Of a stretch of DNA of 64,000 nt, positions 33,187 through 43,718 are shown one piece after another. The notes under the pieces are model-generated. The model worked only from the letters and a program-made list of their open reading frames with translations. It was not told the origin of the DNA and made no database searches. The DNA comes from Actibacterium sp. 188UL27-1 (GTDB lineage Bacteria > Pseudomonadota > Alphaproteobacteria > Rhodobacterales > Rhodobacteraceae): contig NZ_JAFEUL010000003.1 in assembly GCF_016901225.1 (NCBI RefSeq), positions 62,001-126,000 on the forward strand. Direction: 5' to 3'. The stretch's first letter is position 1. Each line of letters begins with the position of its first letter. Made by a program: the position numbers and the translations under genes.

Positions 33187-35256
33187 ATGGATATTTCGGA
33201 CAGGCGCGCTGCGCACAGTCTATTGGCGACCATTTTGATCATGCTTGTTGGCCCGGCGGCCCGGGCGCAAGATCAGGACGGCTTTGACCTGGGGACCATC
33301 ACCATTGGTGAAAGTAAGCGCGAGGTGCAGACCGACACCGCCGCCGCCGTCACGGAAGTCGATCAAGAGGAGATCAACGACCGGCAGGCCGGCACTGTGG
33401 CAGAACTGATCGACTCTGTGCCCGGTGTAAATCTGGTGAACGGGTCAACACCCCAGGGATCGGGTATCAATATCCGCGGTTTCGGGGCCAACAGTACCTT
33501 TGGCACGGATCAGAAGGTGGGAATTGTTGTCGACGGTGCCTTGGTCGGATCCGAAGAGATCTACCGCATCGGGACCCAGCTTTTCACGGACCCGGAATTG
33601 TTCAGATCTGTCCGCGTGTTCCGTGGCACGATCGGCACCTTTGAATACGGCTCAGGCATTATCGGCGGTCTGGTCGAACTGGAAACCAAGGACGCCTCCG
33701 ATTTCACGGACCGAGAGATTGGTTTCCGATTTCGCCAATCCCTGCAATTTGGCAGCAATGGTGACGGCATCACAAGCTCCAGCATTTTTGCCTGGCAGCC
33801 CACGGATGATTTTGAGGTGCTGGGTCAGTTCGTGTGGCGAGAGCAGGACCTTCAAACCGACGGCGCCGGGAATACCATTGGCAACAGCGATTTCCAGCTT
33901 CCCTCTGGCATGGTCAAGGGGACCTACACGTTCGGCACCAATGGGGATCAACGCCTCACCTTCAAATATAGCGAGACAACGGCAAGCGACCGCGATGTTC
34001 AATATGACACCTTCCTGACGACCGATGCGGTCTTTGGAAATGTTGATCGTGACACGGATTCACGTACTGCGGTGCTGCGCTACCAATTCAATCCGGCCGA
34101 CAATGACATGGTCGATCTGGATGTGACCCTGTCCTACGCAGATCAGAGCATCGACCAAGAATACGTGTCCGGCAGTTCGATTTGCGATCGGCCGACCAAT
34201 CCCTGTGGTCTGACCGGTGGTTTTCCGGTGGGCGGGTTTCCAGTGGTGAACGCCGATCAGCAATATGAGACAACCAAGCTCACGGTCCGCAACACCAGCC
34301 TTTTCGCCACGGGGGCGGTAAATCACGAATTGCGGATGGGCGTTGAGTTCATTCGGCGTGAACGGTTGAACGCGGACTCTGCTCCTGGCGGGATCGACAA
34401 TCGCTGGGCGCTGTTTGCCGTCAATGACATGCGCATTGGCGAGGATTGGACGATCACCCCTGCCCTACGCTACGAAAGCTCGCAGATCGAAGGGTCGACA
34501 TCGCCCAATGACGGCACGTTTGACAATGACGCGGTCATGGGTGGTCTGTCTGTTCGATATGCGTTTGGCAATGGCTTTGCCCTCTTTGGAAGTGCGGCCT
34601 ACACCGAAAGCCTGCCGATCATCGATGACCTGGGCAATGCCACCCTGATGACCCAAAGTGAAAAGGCGAGGACACTGGAATTTGGCGGCTCCTACGAGGG
34701 TCAGGATGTGTTCCGCAGCGGCGATACGTTTGCAATCAAGGCTAACATCTACAACACGCGCATCTGGGATGTGACCTCTTACACGGTACCGGGCAATCAA
34801 CAGATCACGGGCGTACCCGCCTCGGTCTATCCCGAGGATATCGAAACCCGCGGGATCGAGCTTGAGGCCTCCTATGCCATGCAGAGCGGATTTTACGTTG
34901 ACCTGAACGCAAACGTGACGCGTGGTACGGAACAGCGGTTGAATGGCAGCACTGCGGATTGGCGCAATATTCCGGCGGATGGGCTGCAATTGACCCTCGG
35001 CCGCCGCTTTGGCGAGGCACTGGACCTAAGCTGGGAGATGGTCGCCGATCAACGCATGACGCGGACCACTGACCCAAGCGCTGGTTTTGCCGTCCATAAC
35101 CTGCGCGCCACCTATCAGCCGCAAGCAGGTGTGTTGGAGGGGTCGGAACTGCGGATTGGCGTCGAAAACCTTTTTGACCGCGAGTATACCCGCCACCTGT
35201 CAACCCGCCCAGCGCCGGGCCGCAACATCAAGGTGACCCTGGCCCGCACCTTTTAA
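33187..35256 (+). CDS. hmuR: TonB-dependent outer-membrane receptor, haem type
   Basis: A 689-residue receptor: signal peptide ending ARA; an N-terminal TonB-contact region; a plug domain (AAVTEVDQEEINDRQAGTVAELIDSVPGVNLVNGS, INIRGFGANSTFG, then VEYGSG-like FEYGSGIIGGLVELETKD); a 22-strand barrel; and a terminal Phe. Gene context (hmuSTUV, tonB) points to haem. The FRAP/NPNL motif used to recognise many haem receptors is not evident: the equivalent region reads AAYTESLPIIDDLGNATL. Haem specificity is thus inferred from position. GAGGG lies 6 nt upstream of the start. Confidence 0.88.
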   Translation: MDISDRRAAHSLLATILIMLVGPAARAQDQDGFDLGTITIGESKREVQTDTAAAVTEVDQEEINDRQAGTVAELIDSVPGVNLVNGSTPQGSGINIRGFGANSTFGTDQKVGIVVDGALVGSEEIYRIGTQLFTDPELFRSVRVFRGTIGTFEYGSGIIGGLVELETKDASDFTDREIGFRFRQSLQFGSNGDGITSSSIFAWQPTDDFEVLGQFVWREQDLQTDGAGNTIGNSDFQLPSGMVKGTYTFGTNGDQRLTFKYSETTASDRDVQYDTFLTTDAVFGNVDRDTDSRTAVLRYQFNPADNDMVDLDVTLSYADQSIDQEYVSGSSICDRPTNPCGLTGGFPVGGFPVVNADQQYETTKLTVRNTSLFATGAVNHELRMGVEFIRRERLNADSAPGGIDNRWALFAVNDMRIGEDWTITPALRYESSQIEGSTSPNDGTFDNDAVMGGLSVRYAFGNGFALFGSAAYTESLPIIDDLGNATLMTQSEKARTLEFGGSYEGQDVFRSGDTFAIKANIYNTRIWDVTSYTVPGNQQITGVPASVYPEDIETRGIELEASYAMQSGFYVDLNANVTRGTEQRLNGSTADWRNIPADGLQLTLGRRFGEALDLSWEMVADQRMTRTTDPSAGFAVHNLRATYQPQAGVLEGSELRIGVENLFDREYTRHLSTRPAPGRNIKVTLARTF

Positions 35257-35312
35257 CCGTCCGGATCCTCTGCCCTTGTCTTTGGTAGGGCAATGGATCG
35301 GGACCATGGCTT

Positions 35313-35335
35313 TTGGTCCGAGGGGACCAACGTTT
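35313..35335 (+). terminator. Hairpin between hmuR and the DUF2062 gene
   Basis: A perfect 7-bp stem TTGGTCC / GGACCAA with a GAGG tetraloop lies 57 nt after the hmuR stop, followed by CGTTT. An overlapping weaker pairing (GGACC at 35301) precedes it. It may serve as terminator for the convergent genes. Confidence 0.5.
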
Positions 35336-35354
35336 CCCCCGAAAGGTCAGATAG

Positions 35355-36002
35355 CTACTCCGCCGCACCGGGCTTCTTGGCTGCGGCGGGCCCCAATCGG
35401 GTTAGCTTGTCCTGCAACATCCCGCGGCGCCTGTTCTGATAAGCCGCAATGATCGGCAGCGACAGATAATAGGCGACCACGCCCGCGATCACACCGGGAG
35501 CCAGACCACCGATCGTGTAGGGCACGAAGACTTCGGTGTAGAAATCCTGCAGGCCCGTCCAATGGGCTTGTTTGGCGGTGAAGACGGCCTTGAAATTGTG
35601 CCACAGATCGGCGCCCGCCTCCAGAAAGCGTTCTCCTACTGTCTTGCCGGTTTCGCGGGCTGGCTTGGTCCCCAAAAGGAAATGCCCCGTTCCAAGCGAT
35701 ATCGCTCCGATCGGAATGATCGTGATCGGGTTGCTGAAAAAGGTCGCCAGAATGGCTGCCAGCACATTGCCGCGCAGGATCTTTGCGATGATCGCCGCAA
35801 CCAGAAAGTGAAGCCCGTATAGTGGGGTAAAAGTGGTGAAGACGCCGATGAAAATGCCGCGCGCAATGCGTTCCGGGCTGTCGGGAAGACGCCGGACGCG
35901 GTGGCGGATATACTGCGCCGCACGTCCCCAGCCGCCACGCGGCCAAAGCGTCTCGATGCACAGCCGCCCCCAGCTCCTTTTATCCCGACGCTTGAAAACC
36001 AA
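35355..36002 (-). CDS. DUF2062 membrane protein
   Basis: A 215-residue protein with a basic N-terminus, then the DUF2062 core: DSPERIARGIFIGVFTTFTPLYGLHFLVAAIIAKILRGN followed by FFSNPITIIPIGAISLGTGHFLLG. A second pair of membrane segments lies near residue 165. It probably sits in the inner membrane; function unknown. It follows the rel gene on the same strand by 20 nt. A parallel open frame (35347-35961) is its shadow. Confidence 0.88.
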   Translation of the reverse strand: MVFKRRDKRSWGRLCIETLWPRGGWGRAAQYIRHRVRRLPDSPERIARGIFIGVFTTFTPLYGLHFLVAAIIAKILRGNVLAAILATFFSNPITIIPIGAISLGTGHFLLGTKPARETGKTVGERFLEAGADLWHNFKAVFTAKQAHWTGLQDFYTEVFVPYTIGGLAPGVIAGVVAYYLSLPIIAAYQNRRRGMLQDKLTRLGPAAAKKPGAAE

Positions 36003-36022
36003 GCAGCTTCACCTCCAACTAG

Positions 36023-38161
<2,139 letters not shown>

Positions 38162-38174
38162 CCTTCGCGGGCGA

Positions 38175-38531
38175 TCAGCCCTGGCCTTGCGCTTCCATCA
38201 GGGCGCGCAGCAGCTTTTCTTCGGACATGTCGTCTGGCTCGGGGCGGTCAGGTTCTGCACCACCCATCAACAAGGCCATGGCGTCGTCTTCAGGCTCATC
38301 AACCTCGATCTGGGTCTGGTTCGCTTCGATCATGCGCTCACGCAGATCATCCGCAAGTTGTGTCTCATCCGCGATCTCGCGCAGGCTCACCACCGGGTTC
38401 TTGTCATTGTCGCGATCCACAGTCAGCGATGCACCGGACGAGATTTCCCGTGCCCGATGGGCAGCCAGCATCACCAATTCAAATCGATTGGGAACCTTGT
38501 CGACGCAGTCTTCAACGGTCACGCGTGCCAT
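38175..38531 (-). CDS. rpoZ: RNA polymerase omega subunit
   Basis: A 118-residue protein with the omega signature [35 protein letters not shown] and a Leu/Asp-rich acidic tail, as in alphaproteobacteria. It stabilises the beta-prime subunit and, with Rel downstream, links to the ppGpp response. The frame of [15 protein letters not shown] completes the domain. It is the first gene of rpoZ-rel-DUF2062. Confidence 0.97.
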   Translation of the reverse strand: MARVTVEDCVDKVPNRFELVMLAAHRAREISSGASLTVDRDNDKNPVVSLREIADETQLADDLRERMIEANQTQIEVDEPEDDAMALLMGGAEPDRPEPDDMSEEKLLRALMEAQGQG

Positions 38532-38570
38532 TCGAAACTCCAGTAAATCCGGGTGTGTAAGGCTGCCCTG

Positions 38571-39194
38571 TTACTCCTCTGTCCCTGTCTTGACAAGGGC
38601 TTGTGCCGAAATGGGCTTGACAGCCGCGACGTCATCCAACGGCAGGGCGCCCAACATCTGTCGTGCCGTTTGGCCGGTGACGGGATGGGCCCAATTCGGT
38701 GCGACATCGCAAAGCGGCACAAGGACAAACGCGCGATCCTGAATGCGCGGATGCGGCAGAATAAGCTGATCAGGTGCGGTATGCGCCTGCAAATCAACGG
38801 AAAGGTCACGCCATTTCGAATAAACATTAGCATCGGGGTATATCTGACCATTATAGTCGATCAGATCCAAATCAAGCGTCCGCGCAGCCCAGCGATTGGT
38901 TCGTTGGCGGTCAAATTCTGCTTCGATCCGGTTCAACTCGCTCAAAAGCGCCGATGCCGATAAGCCTGTCGTGATGACAACAACCGCATTAATATAATCG
39001 GGTCCTGCACCAATCGGCATGCATGGGGTCGAATACAAGCGACTTTCTGCTAAAACTATAAGCGAATCATTATTCAGAGATGTGATTGCGGTATTTATGG
39101 TTGACTTTGGCGATCCGTGTCTTGACGTGACGTTAGACCCTAAGGCGATTATTGCGCATGTGTCGATTCTGTGACATTGCGAGGGTTGCGACAT
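38571..39194 (-). CDS. folK: 6-hydroxymethyl-7,8-dihydropterin pyrophosphokinase
   Basis: FolK transfers pyrophosphate from ATP to the pterin in folate synthesis. Motifs include IIALGSNVTSRHG, the signature RWAARTLDLDLIDYNG, and LPHPRIQDRAFVLVPLCDVAPNW. The 207 residues fit the family with a short N-terminal extension. The first third is less GC-rich than neighbours. It is divergent from the NYN-domain gene; the 93-nt gap holds both promoters. The 39-nt gap to rpoZ suggests cotranscription. Confidence 0.93.
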   Translation of the reverse strand: MSQPSQCHRIDTCAIIALGSNVTSRHGSPKSTINTAITSLNNDSLIVLAESRLYSTPCMPIGAGPDYINAVVVITTGLSASALLSELNRIEAEFDRQRTNRWAARTLDLDLIDYNGQIYPDANVYSKWRDLSVDLQAHTAPDQLILPHPRIQDRAFVLVPLCDVAPNWAHPVTGQTARQMLGALPLDDVAAVKPISAQALVKTGTEE

Positions 39195-39287
39195 CCTGAT
39201 TTTCCCCTAATTCTTAGAAGGCCCTAGGTGGATCGCCTACCCACTCACTCAACGATCCGTTGCGGGCATATATAGAAAGGAAATTTT

Positions 39288-39863
39288 ATGTTCTACCGCG
39301 ACGAACGGCTGGCGCTGTTCATTGATGGATCGAACCTCTACGCGGCAGCTAAATCTCTCGGTTTTGACATCGACTACAAGCTGCTACGGCAGGAATTCAT
39401 GCGCCGGGGAAAGCTGCTGCGCGCCTTCTACTATACAGCGCTGCTTGAAAATGACGACTACTCCCCGATCCGCCCACTCGTGGATTGGCTGCACTATAAC
39501 GGGTTCTCCATGGTGACCAAACCCGCTAAGGAATATGTCGACAGCCAGGGCCGCCGCAAGGTGAAGGGTAACATGGATATCGAACTTTGCGTCGATGCCA
39601 TGGAACTGGCCCCACATGTCGATCATATCGTGCTGTTTTCGGGCGATGGAGATTTTCGCCCGCTGGTTGAAAGCCTGCAGCGCCTTGGGGTGCGCGTGTC
39701 GGTTGTGTCGACCATTCGCAGCCAACCACCGATGATTGCCGATGAGCTGCGCCGCCAGGCGGACAATTTCATCGAACTGGATGAACTGAAAGAGGTCATA
39801 GGCCGCCCCCCGCGTGAGCCGCGACCCGAAGGGATGATGACCGAAGAAATGGCGCGGGAGTAA
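39288..39863 (+). CDS. NYN-domain protein (LabA/DUF88 family), putative ribonuclease
   Basis: A 191-residue PIN-like protein: RLALFIDGSNLYAAAKSLGFDIDY at the start supplies the first acidic residues, KGNMDIELCVDAMEL and VLFSGDGDFRPLVESLQRLGVRV the remaining active-site Asp residues. NYN proteins are predicted metal-dependent ribonucleases; the target is unknown. GAAAGGA precedes the ATG at 39288. Confidence 0.92.
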   Translation: MFYRDERLALFIDGSNLYAAAKSLGFDIDYKLLRQEFMRRGKLLRAFYYTALLENDDYSPIRPLVDWLHYNGFSMVTKPAKEYVDSQGRRKVKGNMDIELCVDAMELAPHVDHIVLFSGDGDFRPLVESLQRLGVRVSVVSTIRSQPPMIADELRRQADNFIELDELKEVIGRPPREPRPEGMMTEEMARE

Positions 39864-39945
39864 TCCCCGCGACCCATTGCGCCACGCGCAGGGCTTTACG
39901 GCCCTCCCACATCATCTTACGTCTTGAGCGACAGGAGAGTTGCCC

Positions 39946-40896
39946 ATGACCAAGCCCCCACTGACCATCCTCATGGCAGCCCCGCGCGGTTTTTGTGCGG
40001 GCGTTGATCGTGCCATTAAGATCGTCGAGATGGCGTTGGAGAAATGGGGCGCCCCTGTCTATGTCCGGCACGAAATCGTGCATAATAAATTCGTGGTGGA
40101 TGGGCTTCGCGACAAAGGCGCCGTCTTCGTCAAGGAACTGTCCGAATGCCCAACAGACAGGCCCGTCGTCTTTTCCGCCCATGGCGTCCCGAAATCAGTG
40201 CCTGCCGAAGCTGCGCAGCGACAGATGCTTTATGTCGATGCGACCTGCCCGTTGGTCTCCAAGGTGCATATTGAGGCGGCCCGCCACGCTGAACGCGGGC
40301 TGCAACTGATCATGATCGGACATGCGGGCCATCCCGAAACCGTCGGAACGATGGGACAATTGCCCGCCGGAGATGTCTTGCTGGTCGAAACGCCTGCTGA
40401 TGTCGCCACGGTCGAGGTGCGCGATCCTGAACGGTTGGCATTTGTAACGCAAACCACGCTCAGTATAGATGACACGGCCGAGGTGGTCGCTGCCCTCCAG
40501 GCGCGCTTTCCTGCCATCGAAGGACCGCACAAAGAAGACATCTGTTATGCCACGACCAACCGGCAGGAGGCGGTCAAGGCGATGGCGCCCCGTGCCGATG
40601 CGATCTTGGTCGTAGGTGCTCCCAACTCCTCCAATTCCAAACGGCTGGTCGAGGTTGGTGCCCGGGCGGGCTGCGGCTATGCCCAACTGGTCCAACGTGC
40701 CACCGATATTGACTGGCGCGCATTGGAGGGGATCGGAACCCTGGGCATCACCGCAGGAGCCTCTGCCCCCGAAGTTCTGGTGAATGAGGTCGTCGATGCC
40801 CTTCGTGATCGCTTCGCCGTGACCATCGAATTGGTGGAGACCGCGGTGGAGAACGTGGAATTCAAGGTGCCCCGCGTCTTGCGCGAACCCGCCTGA
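39946..40896 (+). CDS. ispH: 4-hydroxy-3-methylbut-2-enyl diphosphate reductase
   Basis: IspH is the last enzyme of the MEP isoprenoid pathway and a [4Fe-4S] enzyme. The three cluster Cys are in [24 protein letters not shown] and [24 protein letters not shown] and [10 protein letters not shown] are further signatures. The ATG at 39946 is preceded by AGGAGAG; the in-frame TTG at 39940 is less likely. Length is 316 residues. First of a run of closely packed genes through rnhA. Confidence 0.97.
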   Translation: MTKPPLTILMAAPRGFCAGVDRAIKIVEMALEKWGAPVYVRHEIVHNKFVVDGLRDKGAVFVKELSECPTDRPVVFSAHGVPKSVPAEAAQRQMLYVDATCPLVSKVHIEAARHAERGLQLIMIGHAGHPETVGTMGQLPAGDVLLVETPADVATVEVRDPERLAFVTQTTLSIDDTAEVVAALQARFPAIEGPHKEDICYATTNRQEAVKAMAPRADAILVVGAPNSSNSKRLVEVGARAGCGYAQLVQRATDIDWRALEGIGTLGITAGASAPEVLVNEVVDALRDRFAVTIELVETAVENVEFKVPRVLREPA

Positions 40897-40901
40897 CCCC
40901 G

Positions 40902-41363
40902 ATGTTTGCTCACCCCGTCCCCCGCGCGGCGCTTTTGTTGGGTGCTGCTGGTGTGCTTCCCTTTCTGTGGGGGCTTGGCACGATGTGGGTGCCCGCGCTG
41001 TTCGAGATTACGATGAACACAATCGGCCCGCGCTTTGTTGGCCCGTTTGTGCTGCTGTCCTATGGCACGGTCATCCTGTGTTTCATGTCGGGGGCGCTTT
41101 GGGGCTTGGTCGCCAAATCAGAGGTCGAACTGGGCCCAATGGGCTACGGCATAGCGGTCGTGCCAGCGTTGTGGGCCTTTTTCTTTGTCGGCAACGGACC
41201 AGTCAGCACCAGCATCAATCTGATCGCCGGTTATGTCGCCGTCTTGGCCATTGACTACCTTTTGTGGTCCAACAAGGTCGCACCGCCGTGGTGGATGGCG
41301 CTGCGCATCCCGCTTACCGTGATTGTGGTTTTGTGCCTCGGCATCGTGGCGGGGACCGGCTGA
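40902..41363 (+). CDS. DUF3429 membrane protein
   Basis: A 153-residue protein with five hydrophobic segments starting VPRAALLLGAAGVLPFLWG and containing GPFVLLSYGTVILCFMSGALWGL and GYVAVLAIDYLLW, the DUF3429 layout. It is likely an inner-membrane protein of unknown function. It starts 5 nt after ispH and its stop overlaps the methyltransferase ATG (TGATG). Confidence 0.85.
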   Translation: MFAHPVPRAALLLGAAGVLPFLWGLGTMWVPALFEITMNTIGPRFVGPFVLLSYGTVILCFMSGALWGLVAKSEVELGPMGYGIAVVPALWAFFFVGNGPVSTSINLIAGYVAVLAIDYLLWSNKVAPPWWMALRIPLTVIVVLCLGIVAGTG

Positions 41364-41953
41364 TGAGCGATGAACAGACACTGGGCGTCTATGATATGCA
41401 GGCCGCCGATTACGCCAAACGCTTTGCCACGGATCGGCCTGACCCGCGGCTCGATGCGTTTCTGGCGGAAATGCCTGCCGGTGCCCATGTCCTTGAATTG
41501 GGATGCGGTCCAGGCCGCACCGCGGCCCGGATGATAGCGGCGGGTTTGACGGTTGATGCCGTCGATGCCTCCGCGGGTATGGCGGCCCAGGCCAAGGCCC
41601 AGTTTGGCGTAACCGTGCGCGTCGCCAGTTTTGATCAGATCGAAGGCACCAAGATATATGATGGCATTTGGGCCAATTTCAGCCTGCTTCACGCCCCCCG
41701 CGCCAAGTTTCCAGGGCATCTGGCAGCCCTTCACACAGCCGCCAAACCGGGCGCGCGCCTGCATATCGGCATGAAACAGGGCACCGGTGAAGGGCGCGAC
41801 AGCCTGGGTCGCCACTATGCCTATTACAGGGAGAATGAGCTGACGGATCTGCTCTCACAGGCCGGGTTCAGCGTCACCAAATCCGACCTTGGGGATGCGA
41901 TGGGAATGGCCGGCGCCCGGGAGCCTTGGATCATTCAGACCGCCTATGCCTGA
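41363..41953 (+). CDS. Class I SAM-dependent methyltransferase
   Basis: A 196-residue Rossmann-fold enzyme. The SAM-binding motif [16 protein letters not shown] and the acidic residue in [10 protein letters not shown] are clear, followed by [15 protein letters not shown]. The substrate is unknown. The ATG at 41363 overlaps the DUF3429 stop; the frame extends upstream but inside the neighbour. It overlaps rnhA by 8 nt. Confidence 0.88.
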   Translation: MSDEQTLGVYDMQAADYAKRFATDRPDPRLDAFLAEMPAGAHVLELGCGPGRTAARMIAAGLTVDAVDASAGMAAQAKAQFGVTVRVASFDQIEGTKIYDGIWANFSLLHAPRAKFPGHLAALHTAAKPGARLHIGMKQGTGEGRDSLGRHYAYYRENELTDLLSQAGFSVTKSDLGDAMGMAGAREPWIIQTAYA

Positions 41954-42395
41954 TCTTTTTGCCTATACTGACGGGGCCTGCAGCGGCAATCCCGGCCCCG
42001 GCGGTTGGGGCGCATTGCTGATTGCCCGCGATGGCGAAACGGTTCTGAAGGAGCGCACCCTTTCGGGCGGTGAGGCCGAAACGACCAACAATCGGATGGA
42101 GCTTTTGGCGGCCATCCACGCATTGGAAAGCCTGACCCGCAACAGCGAGATCACGGTTGTGACCGATAGTGCCTATGTCAAGAACGGCGTCACCCAGTGG
42201 ATCCATGGCTGGAAGCGCAATGGCTGGAGAACCGCCAGCAAAAAGCCCGTCAAGAATGTCGAGCTGTGGCAGCGATTGGATGAGGCGCAGGCCCGCCATC
42301 ACGTCACCTGGGAATGGGTCAAGGGCCATGCGGGCCATCCGGAAAATGAACGCGCCGATGAACTAGCCCGCGCTGGGATGCAGCCATTCAAGTAA
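41946..42395 (+). CDS. rnhA: Ribonuclease HI
   Basis: RNase HI cuts RNA in RNA-DNA hybrids. The four catalytic acids are in [42 protein letters not shown] and [23 protein letters not shown] provides the conserved His. Length is 149 residues. The ATG at 41946 lies inside the methyltransferase end, 8 nt of overlap. Confidence 0.97.
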   Translation: MPDLFAYTDGACSGNPGPGGWGALLIARDGETVLKERTLSGGEAETTNNRMELLAAIHALESLTRNSEITVVTDSAYVKNGVTQWIHGWKRNGWRTASKKPVKNVELWQRLDEAQARHHVTWEWVKGHAGHPENERADELARAGMQPFK

Positions 42396-42417
42396 CATCA
42401 ATACAAGGCGCGGGGTC

Positions 42418-42435
42418 GGACGCAGCGTAGCGTCC
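42418..42435 (+). terminator. Hairpin after rnhA
   Basis: GGACGC / GCGTCC pair across a 6-nt loop, 23 nt after the rnhA stop. Flanking CGGGGTC and CCCCG may extend it. No U-tract follows. It probably marks the end of the ispH-rnhA operon. Confidence 0.4.
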
Positions 42436-42523
42436 CCGATTGCCCGGCTGCCATTTGTTTGCCCGCGTGCAGGCGTCTACAGTTTGGGGATATGACATCG
42501 ATCAATCTGTGAGGGGAATTGAT

Positions 42524-43702
42524 ATGGACGAGATCGTCATCCTGAGTGGCGCGCGCACCGCCATCGGCACCTTTGGCGGCGCGCTGTCCGCAGTCTCACC
42601 GATTGAAACCGGTGCCCATGTCGCGCGTGCCGCCCTTGAACGCGCGGGTGTCGAGGGCGGCCAGATCGGCCATGTCGCCTATGGCCATGTGATCAACACC
42701 GAACCGCGCGACATGTATCTCAGCCGTGCCGCCGCGATGGAGGCGGGCGTACCCGACACCACTCCGGCGATGAACGTCAACCGGCTCTGCGGTTCGGGGG
42801 CCCAGGCGCTGGTCAGTGTCATTCAGGCCCTAGCCCTGGGGGATGCGGAATATGGCCTGGCCGGTGGGGCAGAAAGCATGAGCTGTGCGCCCCACGCCGT
42901 GCAAGCCGCGCGGTTCGGCCAAAAGATGGGCGATACCAAGATGGTCGATATGATGATCGGCGCGCTCCATTGCCCGTTCGGGACGGGCCATATGGGCGTC
43001 ACGGCTGAGAATGTCGCCGCCGAGCATCAGATCAGCCGGGAGGCGCAGGATGCCTTTGCGCTGGAAAGCCAGACCCGCGCCGCCGCGGCAATCGCGGAGG
43101 GACGCTTTGCCGACCAGATCATCCCCATCGACGTGCGCCGCAAGCGCGATATGGTCCCCTTTGATACGGATGAACACCCCAAAGCCACCAGTGCCGAAGC
43201 CCTTGCCGGGCTGCGCCCTGCCTTCCGCAAAGAGGGCAGCGTGACAGCAGGCAATGCCAGCGGCATTAATGACGGTGCTGCTGCCTTGGTTCTGGCCCGT
43301 GCCGACGCGGCGGATACGGCTGGCCTGAAACCGCGCGCCCGGATCCTTGGCTATGCCCATGCCGGTGTCCGCCCCGAGGTGATGGGGATCGGGCCCATCC
43401 CCGCCGTTGAACGGTTGCTGGATCGCACAGGTCTGGCCACCGAGGATTTTGGCGTGATCGAGTCGAATGAGGCATTCGCGGCCCAGGCCCTTGCCGTTAA
43501 TCAGGGCCTTGGTCTGGATGGCGCGCGGGTGAACCCCAATGGCGGGGCCATCGCCCTGGGCCACCCCGTTGGCGCGACCGGTGCGATCCTGACGGTAAAA
43601 GCGCTTTATGAATTGGAGCGTTCGGGCGCTGACAAGGCCTTGATCACGATGTGCATCGGCGGCGGCCAGGGCATCGCACTGGCCATCGAACGTCTGCATT
43701 GA
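42524..43702 (+). CDS. Acetyl-CoA C-acetyltransferase (thiolase family)
   Basis: A 392-residue thiolase. The acyl-accepting Cys is in NRLCGSGAQALVS (near residue 88), the His in NPNGGAIALGHPVGATGA and the second Cys in MCIGGGQGIA. The start MDEIVILSGARTAIGTFGGAL at 42524 follows GAGGGGAA; the frame upstream is filler. It condenses two acetyl-CoA or cleaves acetoacetyl-CoA. No phaB is adjacent, so the pathway (polyhydroxybutyrate, ethylmalonyl-CoA or ketone use) cannot be set from here. Confidence 0.93.
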   Translation: MDEIVILSGARTAIGTFGGALSAVSPIETGAHVARAALERAGVEGGQIGHVAYGHVINTEPRDMYLSRAAAMEAGVPDTTPAMNVNRLCGSGAQALVSVIQALALGDAEYGLAGGAESMSCAPHAVQAARFGQKMGDTKMVDMMIGALHCPFGTGHMGVTAENVAAEHQISREAQDAFALESQTRAAAAIAEGRFADQIIPIDVRRKRDMVPFDTDEHPKATSAEALAGLRPAFRKEGSVTAGNASGINDGAAALVLARADAADTAGLKPRARILGYAHAGVRPEVMGIGPIPAVERLLDRTGLATEDFGVIESNEAFAAQALAVNQGLGLDGARVNPNGGAIALGHPVGATGAILTVKALYELERSGADKALITMCIGGGQGIALAIERLH

Positions 43703-43718
43703 CCCAGTCCTGGCCTTT

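Noticed and set aside
35347-35961. Alternative frame over the DUF2062 gene
   Set aside because: The frame 35355-36002 carries the hydrophobic DUF2062 core; the alternative is Arg/His/Ser-rich and has no pattern.
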